Below are positions 27,124 through 34,647 of a DNA stretch of 49,067 nucleotides, in pieces (the first letter of the stretch is position 1; every line of letters starts with the position of its first letter). The notes beneath the pieces are model-generated. The model ran no database searches, had not been told where the DNA came from, and was given only the letters and a program-made list of their open reading frames with translations. This DNA comes from an uncultured Oscillospiraceae bacterium. Lineage in GTDB: Bacteria > Bacillota > Clostridia > Oscillospirales > Oscillospiraceae. The DNA lies in assembly GCA_944385435.1 (NCBI GenBank), contig CALWXG010000013.1, forward strand, positions 1 to 49,067, given 5' to 3'. The translations under genes were made by a program, and so were the position numbers.

Positions 27124-29148
27124 ATGAAACCCAGTACGCGCAGGGCGTGGAAGCGCCGGGGCCGCCAGGTCCTGAAAAAGAGATATCTGCTGTTCATGGC
27201 CGCCTGTCTGGTGGCAGCCATGATCTCCGCCGAATTCCAAAGCAGTCTGAGTGCGGTGCAGGCCCAGGCCCCGCTGGCGGCTCAGGGGACGGAACCCGAA
27301 ACCTGGCAGCAGTGGAACATCCGCCTGGGCGACCTGCTCAACGACCTGTTCCCCCCGGAAGAGCAGGGCGGCAACCCCGCCTTCGGCCGCACCCGCGGTG
27401 TGCTGGCCGGGCTGATCAATCAGGTGAGCAGCGGCTCCATCTTTGTCTCCCTGGCCGCGGCGGCGGGGTCGGTACTGGGTTCGGAAAGCGCCGGCATCCT
27501 GTTCCTGATTCTGGCCGGCGCGGTGCTGCTCTTCCTGTTCTGGTTCCTGCTCCAGAACGTCTATCCCGTCCTGCTCCGCCGGGCTTTCCTGGAGGGGCGG
27601 ATCTATGAGCGGGTACCGCTTCAACGCTTCCTCTACCTGCTGCGGGTCAAAAAATGGCTGCGGGTGTCCTGGGCCATGTTCGTGCGCTCTCTCCTGCTCT
27701 TCCTGTGGTCGCTCACCGTCGTGGGCGGCGTCATCAAACGCTATTCCTACTTCCTGGTCCCCTACATTCTGGCGGAAAATCCGGACCTCTCCGCCCGGCA
27801 GGCCATCACCTTGTCCCGGACCATGATGCGGGGGCATAAATGGGAGTGTTTCCTCTTCGAGCTCTCCTTCCTGGGCTGGGACATTTTAGGGGTTCTGACC
27901 CTGGGCGCCGTCAGTCTGTTTTATGCCAACCCCTACCGGGTGGCGTCATGTTCAGAGTATTACGTGGAACAGCGCGCCCGGGCCATCGCCGCCGGACTGC
28001 CGGGCACCCAGGCGCTGAATGACCGCTACCTCTATCAGCAGGCGGAGCCGTCCATCCTTCAGGCCCAATATGCCGACGTGGCCGCCGTGCTGGACCGCCC
28101 GCCTGTGGAGCTGGACGCCCCCACCGGCTGGAAGGCCTTCCTGGCCAACTGGTTCGGCCTGCTGCTCTTCCCCACCCAAAAAGAGCGGGCCTACGAGCGG
28201 GACCAGGCCCGCCGGCTGGATGTGCGGGAACTGGCCGCCGGCCTGGAGGGCCGGGCCTATCCCACCCGCCTGTTCCCCATCCCCGAGCACAGCAAGCGCT
28301 CCCTGGCCAGTTCCCTCCACTACGTGCGGCATTATTCCGTGTGGTCCCTGCTGACGCTGTTCTTCTCCCTGTCCTTTGTGGGGTGGGTGTGGGAGGTGTC
28401 CATGTATTTGGTGACCGAGGGCACCTTCGCCAACCGCGGTTCCCTCCACGGGCCATGGTTGCCCATCTACGGCTCCGGCGCCCTGCTGATCCTGCTGCTG
28501 CTCAACCGGCTGCGCACCCGCCCGGTAATTCACTTTTTCTCCTCCATTGTCCTGTGCGGTGTCTTGGAGTACACCGCCTCCTGGGCCATGGAAATCCTCT
28601 CCGGAGGCATGCGCTGGTGGGACTACAACGGATACTTCCTCAATCTGAACGGCCGCATCTGCGCCGAGGGCCTTCTGGTGTTCGGCGTGGCCGGCACCAT
28701 CGTGGTCTATGTGCTGGCCCCCCTGACAGACAACCTGGTACAGCGCATCGACGGAAAGGCATCCCGGACCCTGTGCCTGGCGGTGCTGGCCCTGTTTGTC
28801 CTGGACGTGATCTACTCCCAGTTTGTCCCCAATACGGGAAAGGGCATTACCGCCGAAGCCCCCGGCGTGGCGTACACCCTGGACAACGCCGACCGCCCGT
28901 CCCAGCCATCATCCACAGTTTCAGATCTTCTGCAAAGAAAACCGGACCCCGGCTCCCTGGAAAGGGAGATCCGGGGTCCGGTTTTCTTCCGGTCCCATTT
29001 CTCACATCTGAAATACCACACCGGCCACCGCCGCCAGGGCGATGAAGCAGATGGGGTGGAGTTTTTTCAGCGGGGTGTACTGACTGAGGATAAAAATGAC
29101 CAGAGCCAGAGCCACTGCAATCCAGTTCACCGCGAAACCAGATCCTGA
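27124..29148 (+). CDS. DUF975-like plus CmpB-like (ABC type IV) membrane fusion; frame passes its terminator
   Basis: A 674-residue multispanning protein. GGAGG six bases before the ATG decides the start. Residues 15-300 resemble DUF975 membrane proteins: a helix near 20-37, then helices around 125-145, 195-215 and 255-275, with the LSRTMMRGHKWECFLFELSFLGW block. Residues 405-570 match the CmpB-type putative ABC permease (SFVGWVWEV, GSLHGPWLPIYG, GVLEYTASWAMEI, WWDYNGYFLNLNGRI). No in-frame stop precedes the strong terminator at 28937-28986. The frame runs through it and 147 bases into the convergent chromate-transporter gene, so the last ~75 residues are doubtful. Function unknown. Confidence 0.8.
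   Translation: MKPSTRRAWKRRGRQVLKKRYLLFMAACLVAAMISAEFQSSLSAVQAQAPLAAQGTEPETWQQWNIRLGDLLNDLFPPEEQGGNPAFGRTRGVLAGLINQVSSGSIFVSLAAAAGSVLGSESAGILFLILAGAVLLFLFWFLLQNVYPVLLRRAFLEGRIYERVPLQRFLYLLRVKKWLRVSWAMFVRSLLLFLWSLTVVGGVIKRYSYFLVPYILAENPDLSARQAITLSRTMMRGHKWECFLFELSFLGWDILGVLTLGAVSLFYANPYRVASCSEYYVEQRARAIAAGLPGTQALNDRYLYQQAEPSILQAQYADVAAVLDRPPVELDAPTGWKAFLANWFGLLLFPTQKERAYERDQARRLDVRELAAGLEGRAYPTRLFPIPEHSKRSLASSLHYVRHYSVWSLLTLFFSLSFVGWVWEVSMYLVTEGTFANRGSLHGPWLPIYGSGALLILLLLNRLRTRPVIHFFSSIVLCGVLEYTASWAMEILSGGMRWWDYNGYFLNLNGRICAEGLLVFGVAGTIVVYVLAPLTDNLVQRIDGKASRTLCLAVLALFVLDVIYSQFVPNTGKGITAEAPGVAYTLDNADRPSQPSSTVSDLLQRKPDPGSLEREIRGPVFFRSHFSHLKYHTGHRRQGDEADGVEFFQRGVLTEDKNDQSQSHCNPVHRETRS
28937..28990 (+). 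terminator. Bidirectional terminator between the CmpB-like and chrA genes
   Basis: A perfect 16-bp stem (28937-28952 with 28971-28986) has an inner 6-bp stem. An A-run precedes it and TTTTC follows, so it serves both convergent genes. On the plus strand it lies inside the open frame of the CmpB-like gene. On the minus strand it is just past the chrA stop. Confidence 0.9.
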
Positions 29149-29562
29149 TCCTGTGCTGATCAAGGCAATCTGGGCCACCTGGAGCAGGGCCGCGGTAATC
29201 AGCGCCACCGAGGCCGCCCGCAGGCCGTAAAACACTCCATCCACCGCCTTGGACTGGCGGAACCGCTGCAAAAACTTTGCAATAACCAGAATGACAATGA
29301 TGGATGGGCAGATCAATCCCAGGGTGGCGACCACGCCTCCGGGAATTCCCCCAGTGATGAAGCCCACATAGGTGGCGGTGTTCACCCCCATGGGGCCGGG
29401 GGTGGACTCGGAGATGGCGATCATATCCGCCAGCTGGCCGGAGGTGAACCAGCCGGTGCGCTCTCCCAGGTCGGTGAGGAAGGGAATGGTGGCCAGGCCC
29501 CCGCCGATGGAGAACAGGCCCACCTTGAAGAATTCCCAGAACAGCCGAAGATAGAGGATCAT
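29002..29562 (-). CDS. chrA: Chromate transporter family half-protein (second)
   Basis: A 186-residue membrane protein of the short-chain CHR family, in which two adjacent half-size genes together form the transporter. SIGGGLATIPFL near 18-29, the STPGPMGVNTATYVG motif and GGIPGGVVATLG are the conserved CHR motifs, followed by about five helices. GGAGG lies about nine bases before the ATG at 29562. The frame stays open further upstream but has no motif there and overlaps the first chr gene. The ATG overlaps the stop of the first half-gene. The substrate in an anaerobe is uncertain; the family is named for chromate efflux. Confidence 0.9.
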   Translation of the reverse strand: MILYLRLFWEFFKVGLFSIGGGLATIPFLTDLGERTGWFTSGQLADMIAISESTPGPMGVNTATYVGFITGGIPGGVVATLGLICPSIIVILVIAKFLQRFRQSKAVDGVFYGLRAASVALITAALLQVAQIALISTGSGSGFAVNWIAVALALVIFILSQYTPLKKLHPICFIALAAVAGVVFQM

Positions 29563-30152
29563 CTGGCATGTCCCTCCTTCCACAGCCGCACGCACAGTCC
29601 CGCCGCGCCGGACAGAATGACCAGGGCCACTGGGGAGAGCACATAGCCCAGCGCCGCCCCCAGCACGCCGGCGGGCATGGGCAGGAAGGCGCTGATCGCG
29701 GACAGCACCAGCACCACCACATAGATCACCCGGGTGGGCCAGTCCTTCACCGCGCCCCGGAACAGCTTGATGACGCTGCCCAGGATCAGGGCCACCACGC
29801 CGGCCCGCACACCGTTGAAGGCGTGGATCACCCATTGGATGTGCATGAAATTGCTGAGAAACGCGGCGATCACCAGAATGATGACAATGGAGGGAAACAC
29901 CAGTCCCAGGGTGGCCACAATCCCGCCCGGGATGCCGGCCTGGCTGTTTCCCACAAAGGTTGCGGTGTTCACCGCGATAATGCCCGGCGTACACTGGCCC
30001 ACGGCGTAGTAGTCCGACAGCTGCTCCTCCGTGGCCCAGCCCTTGTTGTCCACCAGCTCCCGCTGCAGGATGGGCAGCATAGCGTAGCCTCCGCCGAAGG
30101 TGCACACCCCGATCCGGGCAAAGGTCAGAAATAAATCTGCGAATTTATTCAT
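29559..30152 (-). CDS. chrA: Chromate transporter family half-protein (first)
   Basis: A 197-residue CHR-family membrane protein, paralogous to the next gene. CTFGGGYAMLPIL near 17-29, GQCTPGIIAVNTATFVG and AGIPGGIVATLG align motif for motif with its partner, so the pair probably makes a heterodimer. The start overlaps the nadE stop by eight bases, so it is translated as part of the nadE operon. The link between NAD synthesis and this transporter is not obvious. Confidence 0.9.
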   Translation of the reverse strand: MNKFADLFLTFARIGVCTFGGGYAMLPILQRELVDNKGWATEEQLSDYYAVGQCTPGIIAVNTATFVGNSQAGIPGGIVATLGLVFPSIVIILVIAAFLSNFMHIQWVIHAFNGVRAGVVALILGSVIKLFRGAVKDWPTRVIYVVVLVLSAISAFLPMPAGVLGAALGYVLSPVALVILSGAAGLCVRLWKEGHAR

Positions 30153-32082
30153 ATTCTACTTCCTTCTTCAAAGTCTCCAACTCCGCCAGCCACAGAGACG
30201 ACACCGCATCGCTGGGCATCCGCCAGTCGCCCCGGGGGGAGAGGGTGAGGGTACCCACCTTGGGCCCGTCGGGCAGGCAGGAGCGCTTGAACTGCTGGGC
30301 AAAGAACCTGCGGTAGAAGTTCTCCAGCCATTTGAGCAGGGCGGCCTCGTCGTACCGGTCCCCCAGGGCATACCGGGCCAGCCGGAACACCTTTCGGGGT
30401 GTAAAGCCCCAGCGGACGGCGTAGTACAGGAAAAAGTCGTGGAGTTCGTAGGGACCCACCAGGTCTTCCGTCCTCTGGGCGATCTGTCCGTCTTTGGGGG
30501 GCAGCAGTTCCGGAGAGACCGGGGTGTCCAGGATATCCCGCAGCACCTTCGCCAGTTCTCCGCCCCGCTTGTCCGCCACATAGGCCACCAGGTGGCGCAC
30601 CAGGGTCTTGGGGATGGAGCCGTTGACCCCATACATACTCATGTGGTCCCCGTTGTAGGTGGCCCAGCCCAGGGCCAGCTCGGACAGGTCCCCGGTGCCG
30701 ATCACCAGTCCTCCCCGCTGGTTGGCCAGATCCATCAGCACCTGGGTGCGCTCCCGGGCCTGGGCATTCTCAAAGGTGACGGAGTGGTCCTCCATGGACT
30801 GGCCGATGTCTGCGAAATGCTGGCGCACCGCATCGGCAATGTTCACCTCCGCAAACCCGGTTCCCAGCTGTTCCGCCAGGATCTCCGCATTGGACCGGGT
30901 GCGCACCGTGGTGCCGAAGCAGGGCATGGTCACCGCCAGGATCTCCTTCCGGTCCCGGCCCAGCAGGTCAAAGGCCATGGAGGTGATGAGAATGGCCAGG
31001 GTGGAGTCCAGCCCGCCGGACAGACCCACCACGGCGCAGGACGCCCGGGTGTGCTCCAGCCGCTTTTTCAGGCCCAGGGCGGCAATGCGCAAAATTTCGT
31101 CGCACCGCTCCGCCCGGTCCGCCTCTCCCCGGGGGACAAAGGGGGTGGGGGAGATCTTCCTGGTCAGGGCCGTCTCCGTCATCTCCAGGGAGAAGCCCAT
31201 GCGGCTCAGACGCAGCTTTTGCCCCTCCGGGGCGGCAAAGGTGTTCATCCGCCGGCGCTCATAGCTCAGACGGCCCACGTCGATCTCACTGACGGTGAGC
31301 CCGGTGCCAAAACGGCGCTCCGCCAGCAGCGCGCCGTTTTCCGCGATCATGTTGTGGCCGGCAAACACCAGGTCGGTGGAACTCTCCCCCTCCCCGGCGT
31401 CGGCGTACACATAGCCGCACACCAGCCGCCCGGACTGGCCGGTCACCAGGCTGCGCCGGTACTCCGCCTTGCCCGCCACCTCGTCGGAGGCAGACAGGTT
31501 CAAAATCAGGGTGGCTCCCGCCCCGGCCAGGGCGGCGGAGGGGGGCTCCGGGGCCCACAGGTCCTCGCACAGCTCCACACCAATCACCAGGTCGGGCATG
31601 TCCTCACACTGGAAGGTGAAGTCAGGGCTCATGGAGACCTGACGGCCGCACAGGCGTGCAGTGGTGTCCAGATCCTTCCCGGAGGCAAACCACCGCTGCT
31701 CGTAAAATTCCCCGTAGTTGGGGATATTGGTCTTGGGCACCAGGGCCAGGATGTCTCCTTTTTGTATTACAGCCGCACAGTTATACAGTTTGTTGTCCCA
31801 CGGACACCGTACCGGCAGGCCCAGAGCGGTGAGCAGGTCCAGCGCTTGCGTCTCGTCCAGGATTTCTTTCAGGGCAGTCTGTGCCCCGTCCAGCAGGGTA
31901 TCCTGCAAAAACAGATCCCCGCAGGTATAGCCCGTCAGGCAAAGCTCCGGCAAGGCCAGCACCTTGACCCCCTGCTGCGCCGCCTGCCTCATCAGGCCGA
32001 TGATCTGCTGCGCGTTATATCCACAGTCTGCCACCCGGATGTTCGGGGTACCCGCAGCCACTTTGATAAAGCCGTCTTTCAC
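30145..32082 (-). CDS. nadE: Glutamine-dependent NAD+ synthase
   Basis: This 645-residue enzyme converts nicotinate adenine dinucleotide to NAD+ using ATP and ammonia channelled from glutamine. The N-terminal nitrilase-type glutaminase has the E46 (LALPELCLTGY), K117 (VPKTNIPNYGE) and C172 (GVELCEDLW) triad. The C-terminal synthase has the pyrophosphatase loop SGGLDS at 355-360. A GTG at 32082 is chosen because GAGGGGG lies seven bases upstream. The frame is open for 19 codons before that, across the leader. Two transporter genes follow with overlaps. Confidence 0.95.
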   Translation of the reverse strand: MKDGFIKVAAGTPNIRVADCGYNAQQIIGLMRQAAQQGVKVLALPELCLTGYTCGDLFLQDTLLDGAQTALKEILDETQALDLLTALGLPVRCPWDNKLYNCAAVIQKGDILALVPKTNIPNYGEFYEQRWFASGKDLDTTARLCGRQVSMSPDFTFQCEDMPDLVIGVELCEDLWAPEPPSAALAGAGATLILNLSASDEVAGKAEYRRSLVTGQSGRLVCGYVYADAGEGESSTDLVFAGHNMIAENGALLAERRFGTGLTVSEIDVGRLSYERRRMNTFAAPEGQKLRLSRMGFSLEMTETALTRKISPTPFVPRGEADRAERCDEILRIAALGLKKRLEHTRASCAVVGLSGGLDSTLAILITSMAFDLLGRDRKEILAVTMPCFGTTVRTRSNAEILAEQLGTGFAEVNIADAVRQHFADIGQSMEDHSVTFENAQARERTQVLMDLANQRGGLVIGTGDLSELALGWATYNGDHMSMYGVNGSIPKTLVRHLVAYVADKRGGELAKVLRDILDTPVSPELLPPKDGQIAQRTEDLVGPYELHDFFLYYAVRWGFTPRKVFRLARYALGDRYDEAALLKWLENFYRRFFAQQFKRSCLPDGPKVGTLTLSPRGDWRMPSDAVSSLWLAELETLKKEVEYE

Positions 32083-32148
32083 GTAACAACCCCCTCGTGT
32101 CGTTGCCTTCTGGCCGGAAACACTCGGTTTCCCCGCCAATCGGTACTT

Positions 32149-32177
32149 ATGATACTCTAAATCCGCCCGGATTGCAA
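32149..32177 (-). promoter_or_regulatory. Sigma-A-type promoter of nadE
   Basis: Minus strand: TTGCAA (32172-32177), a 17-base spacer and TATCAT (32149-32154), about 67 bases before the GTG. Confidence 0.65.
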
Positions 32178-32391
32178 CCGAAGATCACCTCCTGTTCCTT
32201 TGCTTTTTCCGTCTCTTCCCGCTGTCTTTCCCGGCGGTTTCCCGGTGTGTTTTCCCTGCCATTTATGAACTTTTTGCAAAGTTTTTCAGGGCTCCCTGCC
32301 GGAAGCGCATTTTTCTTGTCGGAATGCTGTATTTTCGCGGGAAATTCCCCCTGATTTTTGGCATGTAACGGCCGGCTTTTGGCTGTAAATC

Positions 32392-32420
32392 TTGATTTCC
32401 TGAAAAAAATGGTGTAGACT
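32392..32420 (+). promoter_or_regulatory. Sigma-A-type promoter of the purine salvage genes
   Basis: TTGATT (32392-32397), a 17-base spacer and TAGACT (32415-32420), 35 bases before the ATG. The ~215 bases between this promoter and the divergent nadE promoter are T-rich and hold no gene that I can see. Confidence 0.58.
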
Positions 32421-32455
32421 AAGCTGACTCTCATGGAACATAGGAGGATTCTGCC

Positions 32456-33280
32456 ATGACGTATTCTTACGAGCAATACCAGCAAAGCGCCGACTATATC
32501 CGTGATCAGCTGGGCTCCTTTGCCCCGAAGGTGGCTATGATCCTGGGATCGGGACTGGGATTCCTGGGTGATGTGGTGGAAGACCCCGTTGCCATCCCCT
32601 ATGGGGAGATTCCCCACTTCAAGGCCTCCACCGCCCCGGGCCACAAGGGCCGGCTGGTGTTCGGCACACTGTCCGGACAGAAGGTGGCGGTGATGCAGGG
32701 CCGGATGCACCACTATGAAGGCTACTCTTACGAGGACGTGTCCTACGCCGTGCGGGTGCTGCGTCTGCTGGGCTGCGACACCCTCATTGTCACCAACGCC
32801 GCGGGCTGTGTCCGCACGGACTGGCATGCGGGAGAGCTGATGCTCATCACCGATCAGATCAAGCTCTTCTCCGAATCTCCCCTCCGGGGTGAGAATCTGC
32901 CCCAGTTCGGCGTGCGCTTCCCCGACGCGACCCATCTGTATACCCTCCGTCTTCAGCAGCTGGCCCGCCAGGTGGCCGCCCGCCAGGGCGTCACTCTGCG
33001 GGAAGGGGTTTATTTTTATTGTTACGGGCCACAATATGAGACGCCTGCCGAGATCCGGGCCGCCCGGATCCTGGGCGGCGATGCGGTGGGCATGTCCACC
33101 GCTCCCGAAGTGATTGTGGCCGCCCACTGCGGCATGGAAGTGCTGGGCTTCACCCTGCTGTCCAATATGGCAGCGGGCATTCTGGACCAGCCGCTCACCG
33201 AGCAGGAGGTGCTGGACGCCGCTGAGACGGCCAGGGAGACCTTCTCCGCTCTGGTGCTGGGCTGTCTGGAGCAGATGTAA
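32456..33280 (+). CDS. punA: Purine nucleoside phosphorylase (trimeric type)
   Basis: This 274-residue enzyme cleaves inosine and guanosine (or methylthioinosine) with phosphate to base and ribose-1-phosphate. AMILGSGLG near 27-35, GRMHHYEGYS near 82, TNAAG near 116, the YGPQYETPAEIRA loop and GMSTAPEVIVA are the class signatures of the PunA/human-type family rather than DeoD. AGGAGG precedes the ATG. It is followed 49 bases later by a deaminase gene, which fits deaminate-then-phosphorolyse salvage. Confidence 0.95.
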   Translation: MTYSYEQYQQSADYIRDQLGSFAPKVAMILGSGLGFLGDVVEDPVAIPYGEIPHFKASTAPGHKGRLVFGTLSGQKVAVMQGRMHHYEGYSYEDVSYAVRVLRLLGCDTLIVTNAAGCVRTDWHAGELMLITDQIKLFSESPLRGENLPQFGVRFPDATHLYTLRLQQLARQVAARQGVTLREGVYFYCYGPQYETPAEIRAARILGGDAVGMSTAPEVIVAAHCGMEVLGFTLLSNMAAGILDQPLTEQEVLDAAETARETFSALVLGCLEQM

Positions 33281-33329
33281 TGTCCCAGCCTTTTCCTGCT
33301 CATTTCAATCAGAAGGAAGAATTCAGATC

Positions 33330-34643
33330 ATGTCAACACTGTTTACTCATGTCACCGCGCTGCTCATGGATCCGGGGTTCCACACCCTGGAGGACGGCTA
33401 TGTGGCCGTGGAGGGAAGCAAGATCACCTATGTGGGCGACACCCTCCCCCAGGGCAGTTTTGATGAGACCATCGACTGTGCCGGCAAAGTGATGATGCCC
33501 GGCTTCGTCAACGCCCATACCCACATCCCCATGACCCTCATGCGGGGCTACGGCGGCGGACACAACCTGCAGGACTGGCTCAACCAGTACATCTTCCCCG
33601 CGGAGGCCAAACTGGATGACCGGGCCGTCGCCGCCGGCACCGGCCTGGGTCTGGCTGAGATGATTGCCAGCGGTGTCACCTGCATCGCGGACATGTATAT
33701 GCACACCCCCGTCATCGCCCAGCAGGTGCTGGACGCCGGCATCTCCGCCAACCTCTCCTGCGGCGGGGTCTATTTTGGCCCGCCGGAAGACTTCTCTCCC
33801 GACACCTGTGCCGACTGCCGCAACCAGCGGGAGCTCACCGAACACTGGCACGGCGCCGGAGACGGCCAGATTCTGGTGGACGCCTCCATCCACGCCGAGT
33901 ACACCTCCTGCGCGCCCCTGTGGCAGTGGATGGCGGACTACGCCCACACCTATCAGCTGGGCATGCACGTCCATGTCTCCGAGACGGTCTCGGAACACGA
34001 GGCCTGCCTGGCCCGCCACGGCAAGACCCCCATCCAGACGCTGGAGCAGTACGGCGTCTGGGACGTCCGGGCCATCTCCGCCCACTGTGTGTACACCACA
34101 CCGGAGGACTGGGCCATCATGGCGGAAAAGGGCGTGTCCTGCGTCCACAACCCCTATTCCAACCTGAAGCTGGGCTCCGGTGTGGCTCCCATCCCCGCCA
34201 TGCAGGCCGCCGGAGTCAACGTGGCCCTGGGTACGGACGGCATGAGCTCCCACAACAGCGCAGACCTGTTCCACGATATGAAACTGGCCGCCATTCTCCA
34301 TAACGGCGTGAGCTGTGACCCCATGGCCATGACTGCCCGGAAGGCTCTGGAACTGGCCACCATCAACGGCGCCCGGGCCCTGGGCCGGAACACGGGGCGC
34401 ATTGTGGCCGGCGCGATCGCAGACCTGATTCTGCTGGATTTCGACGCCCCCAACCTCATTCCCTGTCACAACGTGGCGGAAAATCTGGTCTTCGCCGCCC
34501 ATGGTTCCAACGTGGTGATGAATATGGCCCGGGGCAAGGTCATATACAAAAATGGAGAGTTCCTGACTCTGGATCTGGATCGCATCAAAGACGAGGTGCG
34601 CCGTTACGCCCTCCCGCTGGTGTTCGGCACTGTGAAAGGTTGA
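33330..34643 (+). CDS. mtaD: 5-methylthioadenosine/S-adenosylhomocysteine deaminase-type amidohydrolase
   Basis: This 437-residue metal-dependent deaminase converts an adenosine-type nucleoside to its inosine form. Metal-binding H63 and H65 lie in NAHTHIPM, followed by HVHVSETVSEH, SAHCVY and the LGTDGMSSHN block with the catalytic Asp. The length is normal for the MtaD group. GAAGGAAG precedes the ATG at 33330; an open frame runs upstream inside punA but has no start of its own. Exact substrate (MTA, SAH, adenosine or guanine) cannot be read from sequence. The neighbouring phosphorylase favours a nucleoside. Confidence 0.87.
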   Translation: MSTLFTHVTALLMDPGFHTLEDGYVAVEGSKITYVGDTLPQGSFDETIDCAGKVMMPGFVNAHTHIPMTLMRGYGGGHNLQDWLNQYIFPAEAKLDDRAVAAGTGLGLAEMIASGVTCIADMYMHTPVIAQQVLDAGISANLSCGGVYFGPPEDFSPDTCADCRNQRELTEHWHGAGDGQILVDASIHAEYTSCAPLWQWMADYAHTYQLGMHVHVSETVSEHEACLARHGKTPIQTLEQYGVWDVRAISAHCVYTTPEDWAIMAEKGVSCVHNPYSNLKLGSGVAPIPAMQAAGVNVALGTDGMSSHNSADLFHDMKLAAILHNGVSCDPMAMTARKALELATINGARALGRNTGRIVAGAIADLILLDFDAPNLIPCHNVAENLVFAAHGSNVVMNMARGKVIYKNGEFLTLDLDRIKDEVRRYALPLVFGTVKG

Positions 34644-34647
34644 GATT

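Noticed and set aside
29563-30105. Longer start for the second chromate transporter, giving 367 residues
   Set aside because: The added part overlaps the first transporter gene in another frame and has no transporter motif. A ribosome site marks the ATG at 29562.
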